Shown: positions 15,184 through 23,964, numbered from the stretch's first letter. The stretch is DNA of 64,000 nucleotides from Miltoncostaea sp050249835 (GCA_050249835.1 JBFWPT010000004.1:84036-148035), one strand, 5' to 3'. Translations and numbers: made by a program. Notes: generated by a model from the sequence alone, not told the origin.

Positions 15184-16005
15184 GTGTCCGCGACGAGGGA
15201 GGGATCGATGGGGGAGGGACCGCGCGCCGAGGAGAGCTTCGACCGCTCGGCGGGGGAGTACGACGAGATCCTGGCGCACAACCTCACGGGCGCGTACCGC
15301 CTCGTGCAGGCGCTGCCGGACGGCGCCTACCGGGAGGTCCTCGACGTCGGCTGCGGAACCGGCTTCGTGACCGGGGAGATGGTCCGCCGGTTCGGACCTC
15401 TGCGGGTGACCGGCGCCGACCCCTCCGAGCCCATGCTGGAGCGCTTCCGGGAGCGGGCGGCCGCCCTGGGCATCGAGGCGGACACGGTCCAGGCGGCGGT
15501 GGGGGACATGCCCGTCCCGGACGGCGCGTTCGACGCCGTCGTGACCGGGATGGCCTACCACTGGTTCCCCGACAAGCCCGCCGCGGTCGCCGCCATGGCC
15601 CGCCGCCTGCGGCCGGACGGGGTGCTCGGCATCCTGGCCTCCGGGCGCGGCACCGACCGGGAGTTCGAGCAGGTCCTCCGCGCGATCCGCCCGCCGGTCC
15701 CCGCCGCCTGGACCGACGTCTTCGACGTCATCCAGCGCACGGCCGATGAGGTGGCGGGGCAGATGGAGGCCGCCGGGCTCGAGGTGGTGGACGCCTGGGA
15801 GGAGCGCCGCGTCCGCCGCACGCCGCCGGACGCGTACATGGCCCGCATCCAGGCCGTGGCGAGCCATCTGTCCTCCGGTCTGGACCCGGACGAGGCCGCC
15901 GCGCACGGCGCCCGCGTGGTCGCCGCCGTGCACGAGGCGGCCGGCCCCCGGGGCTTCGAGTACGCCTTCGTGAAGCTGTTCGCGATCGGCCGCCGCCCGG
16001 CCTGA
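15184..16005 (+). CDS. Class I SAM-dependent methyltransferase
   Basis: 273 residues from a GTG set by the -10 box; an internal ATG at residue 9 is an alternative. Methyltransferase motifs: EVLDVGCGTGFVTGEMVRRF (motif I), VTGADPSEPMLERFRERA (motif II acid), and AVVTGMAYHWFPDKPAAVAA (motif IV region), as in type-11 and UbiE-like small-molecule methyltransferases. Substrate not predictable; the neighbourhood gives no pathway. Confidence 0.8.
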   Translation: MSATREGSMGEGPRAEESFDRSAGEYDEILAHNLTGAYRLVQALPDGAYREVLDVGCGTGFVTGEMVRRFGPLRVTGADPSEPMLERFRERAAALGIEADTVQAAVGDMPVPDGAFDAVVTGMAYHWFPDKPAAVAAMARRLRPDGVLGILASGRGTDREFEQVLRAIRPPVPAAWTDVFDVIQRTADEVAGQMEAAGLEVVDAWEERRVRRTPPDAYMARIQAVASHLSSGLDPDEAAAHGARVVAAVHEAAGPRGFEYAFVKLFAIGRRPA

Positions 16006-16111
16006 CCCGCGCCCGCGCGCCCCGCTGCGACGCGGCGGCGGGCGGCGCGCGCCGGGGGTCGATGGACGGTCCCTAAAGGGATTGCCCATGGCGCTCGATG
16101 AGAGGGGAGAA

Positions 16112-16147
16112 CCGCGGAGGCCCGCGTCACGGGCAGGAGGTCCGCGG
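16112..16147 (+). promoter_or_regulatory. Structured 5' leader of the prepilin gene
   Basis: ccgcgga (16112-16118) pairs with tccgcgg (16141-16147), with an inner gcccg/cgggc stem, ending 27 nt before the prepilin ATG. A TCCC-TAAA-GGGA hairpin lies about 40 nt upstream. I do not see the conserved core of a c-di-GMP (GEMM) riboswitch. Confidence 0.35.
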
Positions 16148-16174
16148 ACGTCACGTTCTCATGGAGGAGAGCCA

Positions 16175-16627
16175 ATGCTTGAGCGACTCCGCCGCCGCCG
16201 GGGCCAGGAGGGTTTCACCCTCATCGAGCTCCTCGTGGTGGTCATCATCATCGGCCTGCTGGCCGCGATCGCCATCCCGGCGTTCCTGGGTCAGCGGAAC
16301 AAGGCCAACGACGCCGCCGCCAAGTCCCTCGTCCGTAACGGGGCCACCGCCATGGAGGCCTACTTCTCGGACGGCAACACCTACGTCGGCGCGAACAACA
16401 CCTCGCTCCGCCTGATCGAGCCGAACATCACCTGGGTCGCCTCGGGTGGCCAGGCCGGCAACGACGAGGTGTCCTACGGCACCCCGACCGCGACGGGCTA
16501 CGAGCTCCGCACGGTCAGCAAGTCGAACACGACCTACATCTACACCAAGGACATCACCGCGGCCTCCGGCTCGACGGTGAGGCGCACCTGCCTCCCGGCG
16601 ACCGCCTGCCCGGCGTCCGGCTGGTAG
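16175..16627 (+). CDS. Type IV prepilin (major-pilin-like)
   Basis: 150 residues; ATG with ATGGAGGAG upstream. A short basic leader (MLERLRRRRGQEG) ends in Gly, then FTLIELLVVVIIIGLLAAIA: the class III prepilin cleavage site and hydrophobic alpha-1 helix with the +5 Glu. The C-terminal domain has two Cys near the end (RRTCLPATACPASGW) that can form the pilin D-loop disulphide. The precursor would be cleaved and N-methylated by the peptidase encoded at 19458. Followed by a strong terminator, as expected for an abundant structural subunit. Confidence 0.93.
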   Translation: MLERLRRRRGQEGFTLIELLVVVIIIGLLAAIAIPAFLGQRNKANDAAAKSLVRNGATAMEAYFSDGNTYVGANNTSLRLIEPNITWVASGGQAGNDEVSYGTPTATGYELRTVSKSNTTYIYTKDITAASGSTVRRTCLPATACPASGW

Positions 16628-16650
16628 CACCACCGCACGACCGCTCCGCC

Positions 16651-16683
16651 GGCGCGGGCCGTCCTCCCGGGACGGCCCGCGCC
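16651..16683 (+). terminator. Strong terminator after prepilin gene
   Basis: A 14-bp perfect stem (ggcgcgggccgtcc / ggacggcccgcgcc) with a 5-nt loop, 24 nt after the prepilin stop. Confidence 0.75.
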
Positions 16684-16738
16684 ACCCCTGACCTCCCGCT
16701 CCACCCCTGACCTCCCGCTCCACCCCTGACCTCCCGCA
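16682..16738 (+). repeat. 19-bp tandem repeat, three copies
   Basis: Three head-to-tail copies of ccacccctgacctcccgct (16682-16700, 16701-16719, 16720-16738; last base differs in copy 3), directly after the prepilin terminator, non-coding. Confidence 0.8.
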
Positions 16739-16897
16739 CCGCCCGCCCTTCTGCCCGGGGCGACGTCGCTTCGCCGGCCCGGGCCCCCTCGACGCAAGGA
16801 ATGCGCTCGATGCCCTCGCTCGAACGGACTCGGGACCTGACACACCTGCGACACGCATCCGGCACGGACGGCGCGCCCCGCGCGAACCGGCCCGCCG

Positions 16898-16903
16898 TAG
16901 CGT
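16898..16903 (+). promoter_or_regulatory. -10 box, leaderless start at 16912
   Basis: TAGCGT, 8 nt before the ATG of the FN3-repeat protein gene. Confidence 0.55.
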
Positions 16904-16911
16904 CGCGGGGC

Positions 16912-19458
16912 ATGCGCCGCTCGCGTCGTCTCGCCCTCGCCCTCTCGCTGTGCGCCCTCGCCGCGCCGGCGACCGCGGTGGCCCAGACGACCACCCCGGA
17001 GCCCAACGCCCCGGCCGTCCCGGCGCCCAACCAGGCCAAGTCGCCGTTCGCCGCCGACCGGCTGTCGAGCAAGCCCGCCGGGCTCACGCCGGACAACGTG
17101 AACAAGCCCCTGGCGTACCCCGACTCCGCCATCGTCCTCTCCTGGGGCGACGTCCCCGGCGCCGTCTCCTACTCGGTCGAGATCGCCGACAACCCCGGCT
17201 TCAGCCGCGTCGTGTGGAAGTCCGACACGGTCCAGCCGATCGCGGTCCCCGAGATCCTGCTGCCCGACGGCGCCTACTGGTGGCGCGTGCGGGCGGTGGA
17301 CCAGGCCGGCACCATCGGCCTCTGGAGCGACGTCGCCCGTGTCGCCAAGACCTGGCCGAACCAGATCACCGGCCTCCGCCTCACCGAGACGCCGTCCGGC
17401 GGCCCTGTGAGCCACGTGTTCCTGAACCCGTACATGTTCTGGAACCCGGTGCCCGGCGCGGCGAGCTACGACATCGAGCTCACCCCGGGCGACCAGTTCA
17501 ACAACGTCGTCTTCTTCGGCAAGAACGTGCACCAGCCGTTCGCCACGCCGGCCGTCGTCGGCGCGATCCCCGACGACACCTACTCCTGGCGCGTCCGGGC
17601 CCGCGACGCGAACGACAACCCCGGACCCTGGACCGTCGGCTCGACGTTCACCAAGGGCTGGGGCGGCGCGACCGCGGTCACCCCGGCCGACGGCGCGGTG
17701 ACCCACGACGTCTTCCTGCAGTGGACCCCCGTCGAGGGCGCCGAGAAGTACCAGGTCCAGGTCACGAACCTCGAGCACAACTACGTCGGGCCGGCTCTCA
17801 AGATCGACACGACCACGTCGGCCGACGCCTTCGTTCCGACGCTCGCCGAGGTCCGCGCGAAGGGGATGGTGTACGGCGCCCACTGGTGGAGGGTCCGGCC
17901 GGTGATCGACGGCGTCTACGGCAAGTGGACGCCGGCCCGCCGCTTCACCTGGGCCGCCCCCGCGGCGACGACGCCCACCGCCCAGCTCACCTCGACCGGC
18001 GACACCGACTCGGGCCTGTCCCCGCACCTGCGCTGGACGGCGCCCACGGGGGCGTCGCTCTACCGGGTCGACATCGCGACCGACCCCCAGTTCAACAACA
18101 TCCTCGAGAGCGAGATCACGCCCAGCACCTCGTGGGCGTCGCGCACCCCCCTGCCCGACAACCAGATCGGCACCGGTTACCACTGGCGCGTCGTCTGGGG
18201 CTCGGGCAACGCGGTGGAGACCCCCGACTGGATGGTGGACGAGGACCTGGTCGACACCGGGATGTTCCGCAAGCAGACCCGCGTGACCCTCGGCCAGCCG
18301 GCCAACGGCGGCACCGTCTCCGAGCCGCCGCTCCTCACCTGGGGCGCCGTGCCCGGCATCGCCAAGTACACCGTCGAGCTGTCCCAGGACGGCAAGTTCG
18401 CCGCCAACACGACGCGCACGGCGCGGGTGTTCGGCTACGGCGCCGTTCCGGGCTCCATGGCCGACCAGGAGAAGCGCCTCGGCGAGGGCACGTGGTACTG
18501 GCGGGCCCGCGCGGTGGACGGCGGCAACGTCGGCACCACCTGGAGCTCCGTCAACGCGTTCACGCTCACCTCGCCGCGGCCGGCGCAGAAGCTCCCGGCC
18601 GACGGGGCCACGGTCGTCTACTCGCCGCAGATCACCTGGGCGCCGGTCTCCGGGGCCGTCGGGTACGACGTGCAGGTGGGCATGGACCCGAGCTTCGCGG
18701 CGTCCGGCGGGACCGAGGACGTGATGAGCACGTCCCAGACCGCCCTCGTGCCGCCGCGGGCCAAGATCACGACGCCCGGCGTCCACTACTGGCGGGTCCG
18801 CGCGGACTACGGCGAGGAGATCAAGGGCGCCTGGAGCCCGACGCGCAGCTTCCGCAGCGTGTTCCCGCCGAGCTTCAACCTCAACTCCATCCCGGCGAAG
18901 GTCGACTTCCGCACCCAGGTCGTCGTCTCCGGCCAGCTCAAGAACAACGGCGCCGCCGTCCGCTCGGCGCGCCTGTACCTCGAGCGCCGCATCTTCCCGA
19001 GCGACGAGTACAAGGGCGCCGGCCTCGTCCGCACCAACACGCAGGGCCGCTTCCGCTTCGCGCTGAAGATGACCCGCTCGGCGGACTACCGCCTGGTGTG
19101 GCGCGAGTCGGCGACGAACCCCGAGGGCAAGGCCGCCTTCGGCATCGACGTCCAGCCGCGGGTCACCTTCCGCCTGGCGTCCGGGAAGGTCGTGCGCCGC
19201 AAGGGCCTGCTCGTGAAGGGCAGCATCTACCCGAAGCGGCCCGCCGTGATCCAGATGCGGACCTCCGACGGCTGGAAGACGCTGCGCAAGGTCTCCCCGA
19301 AGCGCCAGCGCTTCGCGGTCACGGTCTCCACCGCGCGCCTCGACCCGGGCAAGCACCGCCTGCGCCTCTGGGTGCCCCGTGACGCGCAGCGCCGGTTCAC
19401 CAACAAGGCCAGCCGCCAGCGCGGCGTCCTCGTCTACGACAGGTTCGTCATCCGCTGA
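16912..19458 (+). CDS. Secreted FN3-repeat protein of the type IV pilus cluster
   Basis: 848 residues from an ATG set by the -10 box 8 nt upstream; an in-frame ATG at 16801 would put about 37 extra residues in front of the signal peptide. Signal peptide about 1-24 (MRRSRRLALALSLCALAAPA, cleaved near AVA-Q). At least six fibronectin-III-like units of about 90-100 residues follow, each of the pattern W..VPGA.SY.VEI, then YWWRVRAVD or YSWRVRARD, then G.WS. The last about 170 residues are beta-rich (VDFRTQVVVSGQLKNNGAAV) and end in a Lys/Arg-rich stretch. Its stop overlaps the prepilin peptidase start (TGATG), tying it to the pilus genes. Likely a surface adhesin or pilus-associated stalk; no membrane anchor is seen. 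Confidence 0.75.
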   Translation: MRRSRRLALALSLCALAAPATAVAQTTTPEPNAPAVPAPNQAKSPFAADRLSSKPAGLTPDNVNKPLAYPDSAIVLSWGDVPGAVSYSVEIADNPGFSRVVWKSDTVQPIAVPEILLPDGAYWWRVRAVDQAGTIGLWSDVARVAKTWPNQITGLRLTETPSGGPVSHVFLNPYMFWNPVPGAASYDIELTPGDQFNNVVFFGKNVHQPFATPAVVGAIPDDTYSWRVRARDANDNPGPWTVGSTFTKGWGGATAVTPADGAVTHDVFLQWTPVEGAEKYQVQVTNLEHNYVGPALKIDTTTSADAFVPTLAEVRAKGMVYGAHWWRVRPVIDGVYGKWTPARRFTWAAPAATTPTAQLTSTGDTDSGLSPHLRWTAPTGASLYRVDIATDPQFNNILESEITPSTSWASRTPLPDNQIGTGYHWRVVWGSGNAVETPDWMVDEDLVDTGMFRKQTRVTLGQPANGGTVSEPPLLTWGAVPGIAKYTVELSQDGKFAANTTRTARVFGYGAVPGSMADQEKRLGEGTWYWRARAVDGGNVGTTWSSVNAFTLTSPRPAQKLPADGATVVYSPQITWAPVSGAVGYDVQVGMDPSFAASGGTEDVMSTSQTALVPPRAKITTPGVHYWRVRADYGEEIKGAWSPTRSFRSVFPPSFNLNSIPAKVDFRTQVVVSGQLKNNGAAVRSARLYLERRIFPSDEYKGAGLVRTNTQGRFRFALKMTRSADYRLVWRESATNPEGKAAFGIDVQPRVTFRLASGKVVRRKGLLVKGSIYPKRPAVIQMRTSDGWKTLRKVSPKRQRFAVTVSTARLDPGKHRLRLWVPRDAQRRFTNKASRQRGVLVYDRFVIR

Positions 19459-20228
19459 TGCTGCTCGGCGCCCCCACCGCCTACTGGGCGATCGTCGCCG
19501 GCCTGTTCGGCCTCGCCTTCGGCTCGTTCGCGACCGTGGTCGCGTCGCGCTGGCCGGCCGAGCAGTCGCTCGTGAGCCCGCGCTCGCACTGCACCACGTG
19601 CGACCGCACGCTCACGCCGCTGGAGATGGTCCCGGTGCTGTCGTGGCTCGCCCTGCGGGGCCGCTGCCGCGGCTGCGGCGAGCGGGTGTCGTGGCGCTAC
19701 CCGGCCATCGAGGCGGCCAGCGGCATCCTCGCCGCGGCGGCCATCATCGGCTTCGGCCCGACATGGGAGGGCCTCGCCGCCGCGCTGCTCGGCGTCGCCC
19801 TCGTGCCGGTGGTGGTGGTCGACCTGGAGCACCGGCTCATCCCGAGCATCATCGTGTTCCCGGCGTTCCTGCTCGCGCTCGGCGCGACGGTCATGGCCGA
19901 CCCCTCCCGGTGGTGGGTCCCCGTCGCGGCCGCCCTCGGCGCCTTCGCGTTCTTCTACGTCCTCTGGTTCCTCTACCCGTCCGGCATGGGGCGCGGCGAC
20001 GCCAACCTCGCGCTCCTGCTCGGTGCGGTGCTCGGCGCGTCGGTCCTGCCGGCGCTGTTCGTCGCCTTCGCCCTCGGCGCCACCATCGGCGTCGTGCTGC
20101 TGGCGCGCTTCGGCGCGCAGGCCCGGAAGATGGCCGTGCCCTTCGGGCCCTTCCTGGCCGCCGGCGCCCTCGTGGCGCTGTGGTTCGGTCCCTCGATGAT
20201 CGGGTGGTACGCCGGCACGCTCGGCTGA
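19458..20228 (+). CDS. pilD: Prepilin peptidase / N-methyltransferase
   Basis: 256 residues with eight hydrophobic segments. The N-terminal cytoplasmic loop has the four-Cys zinc-type cluster (HCTTCDRTL and RCRGCGERVSW). The two aspartyl-protease Asp residues are in VVVDLEHRLIP and GMGRGDANLALL (the family GxGD motif). It cleaves the basic leader of type IV prepilins and methylates the new N-terminus in the inner membrane. Start codon overlaps the FN3 gene stop by one base. Confidence 0.93.
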   Translation: MLLGAPTAYWAIVAGLFGLAFGSFATVVASRWPAEQSLVSPRSHCTTCDRTLTPLEMVPVLSWLALRGRCRGCGERVSWRYPAIEAASGILAAAAIIGFGPTWEGLAAALLGVALVPVVVVDLEHRLIPSIIVFPAFLLALGATVMADPSRWWVPVAAALGAFAFFYVLWFLYPSGMGRGDANLALLLGAVLGASVLPALFVAFALGATIGVVLLARFGAQARKMAVPFGPFLAAGALVALWFGPSMIGWYAGTLG

Positions 20229-20269
20229 CCTCCCCGCCTCCTGCCCCTCAGACACGGACGTCACAGACC

Positions 20270-21343
20270 ATGAGCACCGTCGTTGCCCTCGACATCGGCT
20301 CCAGCGCCATCGCCGGGGTCGAGCTCAAGACCGCACGCGAGCGGGTCACGCTCGCCAAGGCGGCCGTCGAGCCACTCCCGCCCGGCCTCGTCCACGACGG
20401 CGAGATCGTGCGCCCGGACGAGCTCGCCGGCGAGATCAAGCGCTTCTGGCGCACGGCCCGGTTCTCGGGCAAGCGCGTGCGCCTCGGCGTCGCGAACCAG
20501 CGCGTGGTGGTGCGCACCATCGAGCTGCCCGCGCTGGACGACGCCCGGGAGCGCCGCGCCGCGGTGGAGTTCGAGGCGGCCGAGCAGATCCCGATCCCGC
20601 CCGACCAGACGGTGGTCGACTCCCAGCCGGTGCTCCGCTTCAGCAACGAGGCGGGCGACCGGGAGCGGCACGTCGTCGTCGCCGCCCACCGGGACATGGT
20701 GGAGGGCCTCGTGGCCACGGTGAAGCAGGCGGGCCTGCAGCCGGTCGGCATCGACCTGGAGGCGTTCGCGATCCTGCGGGCGCTGCTGCCGCCGCCGCAC
20801 GTCATCGACGAGGGCTCGGCCGACACACGCGCCGTGGCCGTCTGCCACGTCGGGGCCGAGGTCACCAACATGATCGTCGCGGTCGACCGGCGCTGCCACT
20901 TCACGCGCCTCGTCGGCTTCGGCGGCAGCCACCTCACGAAGGCCGTCTCGGATCGCACCGGCCTGCCGGCCGACGAGTCCGAGGCCGTCAAGACGGCGTG
21001 CGGCCTGCTCGGCGACCCGCTCGACGGGTGGGACGCCGACACCGTCGCGGAGGTGCGGCACGCCCTGGCGCTCGGCGCCCGGCCGCTCGTCCGCGAGATC
21101 AGCCGCTCGCTCGACTACTACCGCTCGCAGGCCTTTGCCCGGCCGATCGAGAAGCTCGTGATCTCGGGCGGCACGTCGCTCTGCTCCGGCATCGACCGCT
21201 ACCTCCAGCAGGGCCTCGGCCTGCCGGTGGAGGTCGGCGACCCGCGGATGCAGCTGGACGACAGCGGATCCCTCGACCCCGACGTCGCGGCCCGCGCCGC
21301 GGTCGCGCTCGGGCTGGCGCTGGACGCGCCGGAGCGGTCATGA
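20270..21343 (+). CDS. pilM: Type IV pilus assembly protein PilM (actin-like ATPase)
   Basis: 357 residues. Actin/FtsA-like fold: the N-terminal phosphate loop VALDIGSSAIAGVEL, the mid-protein RAVAVCHVGAEVTNMIVAV and the C-terminal adenosine motif KLVISGGTSLCSG. PilM binds the N-terminal tail of PilN on the cytoplasmic face of the inner membrane to form the pilus alignment complex. First of four genes that overlap in series (pilM-N-O-lipoprotein). Confidence 0.92.
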   Translation: MSTVVALDIGSSAIAGVELKTARERVTLAKAAVEPLPPGLVHDGEIVRPDELAGEIKRFWRTARFSGKRVRLGVANQRVVVRTIELPALDDARERRAAVEFEAAEQIPIPPDQTVVDSQPVLRFSNEAGDRERHVVVAAHRDMVEGLVATVKQAGLQPVGIDLEAFAILRALLPPPHVIDEGSADTRAVAVCHVGAEVTNMIVAVDRRCHFTRLVGFGGSHLTKAVSDRTGLPADESEAVKTACGLLGDPLDGWDADTVAEVRHALALGARPLVREISRSLDYYRSQAFARPIEKLVISGGTSLCSGIDRYLQQGLGLPVEVGDPRMQLDDSGSLDPDVAARAAVALGLALDAPERS

Positions 21344-22023
21344 AGGCGGTCAACCTCCTTCCGCAGACCAGCCGCCGGCGGCCCGCGGGCTTCAAGGGCG
21401 CCAAGGCGCCGCTCGCCATCGCCGGCGCGGTCGTCGTCCTCGGCGGCGTCGGCTACTGGGGCTACTCGCTCAACGCCGACGTGGACCAGGCCAAGCAGGA
21501 CGTGGCCGCCGCGACCATCGAGCGGGACGACCTCCGGAGCCAGCTCGGCGCCTTCCAGGCGGCGCAGGCCCGCGACGCGGCCCAGTCGGTCCGCCGCGGC
21601 GCCGTCGTCGGCCTGGTCGCCGGCCGGGTGAACTGGGAGCGCCTGGTGCGCGACCTGTCCGCCGTCATGCCGCGCGATGTCTGGCTCACCAACCTGAAGG
21701 GCGAGACCGACATCGCGTCCGCGGCCGTCCCGGTCGCGGCGGCGACGACCCCGACCCTCAACGACTCGTCCGCCCCCCGCGGCATCCACCTGGACGGCTT
21801 CGCCTACACGCAGAGCCAGGTGGCCCTGCTGATGGCCCGCGCCGCCGCGGTGCCCGGGCTCGGCGAGCCGCGCCTCGCGAGCAGCGAGGTGCAGGCCCGC
21901 GGGGACGAGGAGGTCATCCACTTCATCATCGACATCCCCATCGACCAGCGCGCCCAGGACCGGCCGACGCTCACCCCGGTGAACGGCTCGGCGGCGACGG
22001 GCGCCACCGGAGTCACGCCATGA
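21340..22023 (+). CDS. pilN: Type IV pilus assembly protein PilN
   Basis: 227 residues; ATGA overlap with pilM. It begins MKAVNLLP, the PilN motif that docks into PilM, followed by a single membrane helix (about 28-45), a coiled coil and a periplasmic-side ferredoxin-like domain (WERLVRDLSAVMPRDVWLTN). The tail after about 205 is Thr/Ala/Pro-rich. Confidence 0.9.
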   Translation: MKAVNLLPQTSRRRPAGFKGAKAPLAIAGAVVVLGGVGYWGYSLNADVDQAKQDVAAATIERDDLRSQLGAFQAAQARDAAQSVRRGAVVGLVAGRVNWERLVRDLSAVMPRDVWLTNLKGETDIASAAVPVAAATTPTLNDSSAPRGIHLDGFAYTQSQVALLMARAAAVPGLGEPRLASSEVQARGDEEVIHFIIDIPIDQRAQDRPTLTPVNGSAATGATGVTP

Positions 22024-22799
22024 AGCTGACGAAGCGCGACACCATGCTCCTGGCGATCATCGGGATCATCGCCGTCCTCGGCGGCGCCTACTGGTTCGTC
22101 GTGAAGCCGGCGAAGGCCGAGCTCTCGACCCAGCAGGACCAGCTCGCACAGGTCCAGAGCGAATCCGCGGACCTGCGCGACACGCTGACCCGGATGTCCG
22201 GCACCACCCAGGGCGAGGCCCAGCGGGTGGCCGAGCGGCTCCGGCTCGCGAAGGCCCTCCCCGAGACGACCGAGACCCCGGGCGTGGTGGTCCAGCTCCA
22301 GCGGCTGGCCGACCGGGCGAACGTCGAGCTGACCTCCATCAAGACCAACAACTACAGCGACTACGGGACGATCCGCGGCACCGAGTTCGAGGTGCGGATC
22401 ACCGGCCGGTTCTTCGACGTGGACGACTTCCTCTACCGCCTGCACCGGCAGGTCGCGGTGGACGCGAAGGACCGCCCGATCGTCGGCGGCCGCCTGTTCG
22501 CCACCACCTCGGTGGACCTGACCCTCGGTCAGGACGGCGGCACGGGCTCCGGCCTGGCCGACGAGGACTCGGTGGTCGGCACGATCAAGGTGGTCGCGTT
22601 CTCGAGCGTGCCCGCCGGCGCGTCGGCCGCGGCCGCGCCCGCCACGAGCGCTCCCGGGACGGCCGTCGCCGCGCCCGCCACCCCGACGGCCTCGGCCGGC
22701 GGGGGCACCGTCAACGAGCCCAGCACGGGCGCCACCCCGCCTGCGGGCGGTGGGGGCGGCCAGGCGACGGCCACTCCGAGCCCCGGGGGTACCCAGTGA
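22020..22799 (+). CDS. pilO: Type IV pilus assembly protein PilO
   Basis: 259 residues; ATGA overlap with pilN. Short cytoplasmic N-terminus, one membrane helix (about 10-28), a coiled coil (about 32-80) and a ferredoxin-like domain (GVVVQLQRLADRANVELTSI; FDVDDFLYRLHRQV). After residue 195 there is a roughly 65-residue Ala/Pro/Thr/Gly-rich tail that is longer than usual for PilO. It pairs with PilN outside the membrane. Confidence 0.88.
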   Translation: MKLTKRDTMLLAIIGIIAVLGGAYWFVVKPAKAELSTQQDQLAQVQSESADLRDTLTRMSGTTQGEAQRVAERLRLAKALPETTETPGVVVQLQRLADRANVELTSIKTNNYSDYGTIRGTEFEVRITGRFFDVDDFLYRLHRQVAVDAKDRPIVGGRLFATTSVDLTLGQDGGTGSGLADEDSVVGTIKVVAFSSVPAGASAAAAPATSAPGTAVAAPATPTASAGGGTVNEPSTGATPPAGGGGGQATATPSPGGTQ

Positions 22800-23491
22800 T
22801 CCGCCGCCGTCATCTCACCGTGGCCGCCGCGGCGGCGGCCTCGGCCCTCCTGCTCGCCGGCTGCGGCGGCGGGGGCGGTGGAGGCGGCGACGAGCAGGGC
22901 GACCTGCCCGCCGCGGACTCCGCCATCCCCGTCGCGAGCGGGGTCGCCCCCCAGGACTCGGCGCTCCAGGCGATCGCCGCCCTGGGCACCCCCGGCCCGG
23001 TCGACGCGACCGGCTCCGGGCAGACCCTGTCCGGCTTCGACACCTTCGGGACGCCGCACGACGCCTTCGAGCAGCAGGTCGACACCCAGCAGGGCGGGGA
23101 CGAGCCGGGCACGGCGCCGGCCATCCCGGCCGACACGCCGATCAACGGCGACCCGCTCGTTGCCGTCCCGGCCGCGCCGGCGACGCCCGACCCGACGACC
23201 ACCGACCCGGGCGCCGGGGCCGAGGTGCAGAACCCGATCGCCCTGGAGGCCGACTTCGACATCTCCGGCGAGCCCGTCGTGGCCCGCGAGGGCGACGCCA
23301 TCCCGCCGGACACGCAGCAGTTCATCGTCCAGTCGATGACGCAGACGAGCGTCACCCTGGAGCTGAGCGGCGGCCTCCTGCCCGATGGCACCGACACCGT
23401 CGAGCTGGAGGAGGGCGAGTCGATCACCCTCTACAACGCCACCGCCCAGCGGAGCTACAAGATCAAGCTGGTGGACGTCCGGAGGGTCTGA
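22796..23491 (+). CDS. Lipoprotein of the pilus cluster (PilP-position)
   Basis: 231 residues; GTG overlaps the pilO stop. A lipobox (ALLLAGC, Cys about 22) follows a signal peptide, then a Gly run, a disordered Ala/Pro/Asp-rich region (to about 145), and a C-terminal beta domain (QFIVQSMTQTSVTLELSGG; KIKLVDVRRV). It occupies the place of pilP in pilMNOP operons. PilP also is a lipoprotein with a C-terminal beta domain, but this sequence is not clearly homologous, and an actinobacterium would have no secretin for PilP to contact. Confidence 0.65.
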   Translation: MIRRRHLTVAAAAAASALLLAGCGGGGGGGGDEQGDLPAADSAIPVASGVAPQDSALQAIAALGTPGPVDATGSGQTLSGFDTFGTPHDAFEQQVDTQQGGDEPGTAPAIPADTPINGDPLVAVPAAPATPDPTTTDPGAGAEVQNPIALEADFDISGEPVVAREGDAIPPDTQQFIVQSMTQTSVTLELSGGLLPDGTDTVELEEGESITLYNATAQRSYKIKLVDVRRV

Positions 23492-23551
23492 CCCCCCGGG
23501 AGCCGCCCCCCGCTCCGGGGTCCTGGCTCTGCCCGCACGATCACGGCACAC

Positions 23552-23577
23552 GAGGCCGGCCCCCCGGGGCCGGCCTC
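23552..23577 (+). terminator. Terminator of the pilus operon
   Basis: A 12-bp inverted repeat (gaggccggcccc / ggggccggcctc) with a 2-nt centre, 60 nt after the lipoprotein stop. Confidence 0.65.
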
Positions 23578-23604
23578 GCCCGTTCCAGCGCCCGCCCCCG
23601 CCGC

Positions 23605-23743
23605 GAGCGGGCGCGCCACTCTCAGTGCCCCGATGTTTCACTTGGACCCTGACGGGGGTTCCAACCGCGACATCTCCGCACCCGGAGGGCGCCGCCGGAT
23701 CCGGCGAGGCGGGCGCCACCCGGGACTCAGACGGCTGGACGCC
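23605..23743. repeat. Tandem intergenic unit 1 of 3 (139 bp)
   Basis: The unit starts gagcgggcgcgccactctc. Core half-sites GTTTCA (23635) and GTTCCA (23658) are 23 nt apart, the first followed by CTTGGACC and the second by ACCGCGACAT. Non-coding: the antisense ORFs that run through it change frame between units. Confidence 0.8.
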
Positions 23744-23886
23744 GAGCGGGCGCGCCACTCTCGGTGCCTCCATGTTCCACTTGGACCCTGACGGAGGTTC
23801 CAACCGCGACATCCCCCCACCCGGAGGGGCGCCGCCGGATCCGGCGGGGGCGGGCGCCACCCGGGACTAAAGACGGCCTGGACGCC
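23744..23886. repeat. Tandem intergenic unit 2 of 3 (143 bp)
   Basis: About 90% like unit 1. GTTCCACTTGGACC at 23774 and GTTCCAACCGCGAC at 23797, again 23 nt apart. A 78-base non-repeated stretch separates it from unit 3. Confidence 0.8.
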
Positions 23887-23964
23887 GAGCACGGGAGGGG
23901 CGACGGGGAGGTGGCTGGCCCGAGAGGGCCGACCTCGCCGGCTGCGGGCGCCCGCCTGCCCTTG

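Noticed and set aside
16006..16174. c-di-GMP (GEMM) riboswitch ahead of the prepilin gene
   Set aside because: Some hairpins exist but the conserved GEMM core and tetraloop receptor are not recognisable.
16682..16738. Possible CRISPR or iteron origin
   Set aside because: Repeats abut without spacers; no replication gene, DnaA boxes or AT-rich region nearby.
16540..19356. Very long antisense ORF opposite the FN3-repeat gene
   Set aside because: A high-G+C shadow: Arg/Gly/Ala/Val-rich composition with no domain, while the plus-strand frame has a signal peptide and clear repeats.
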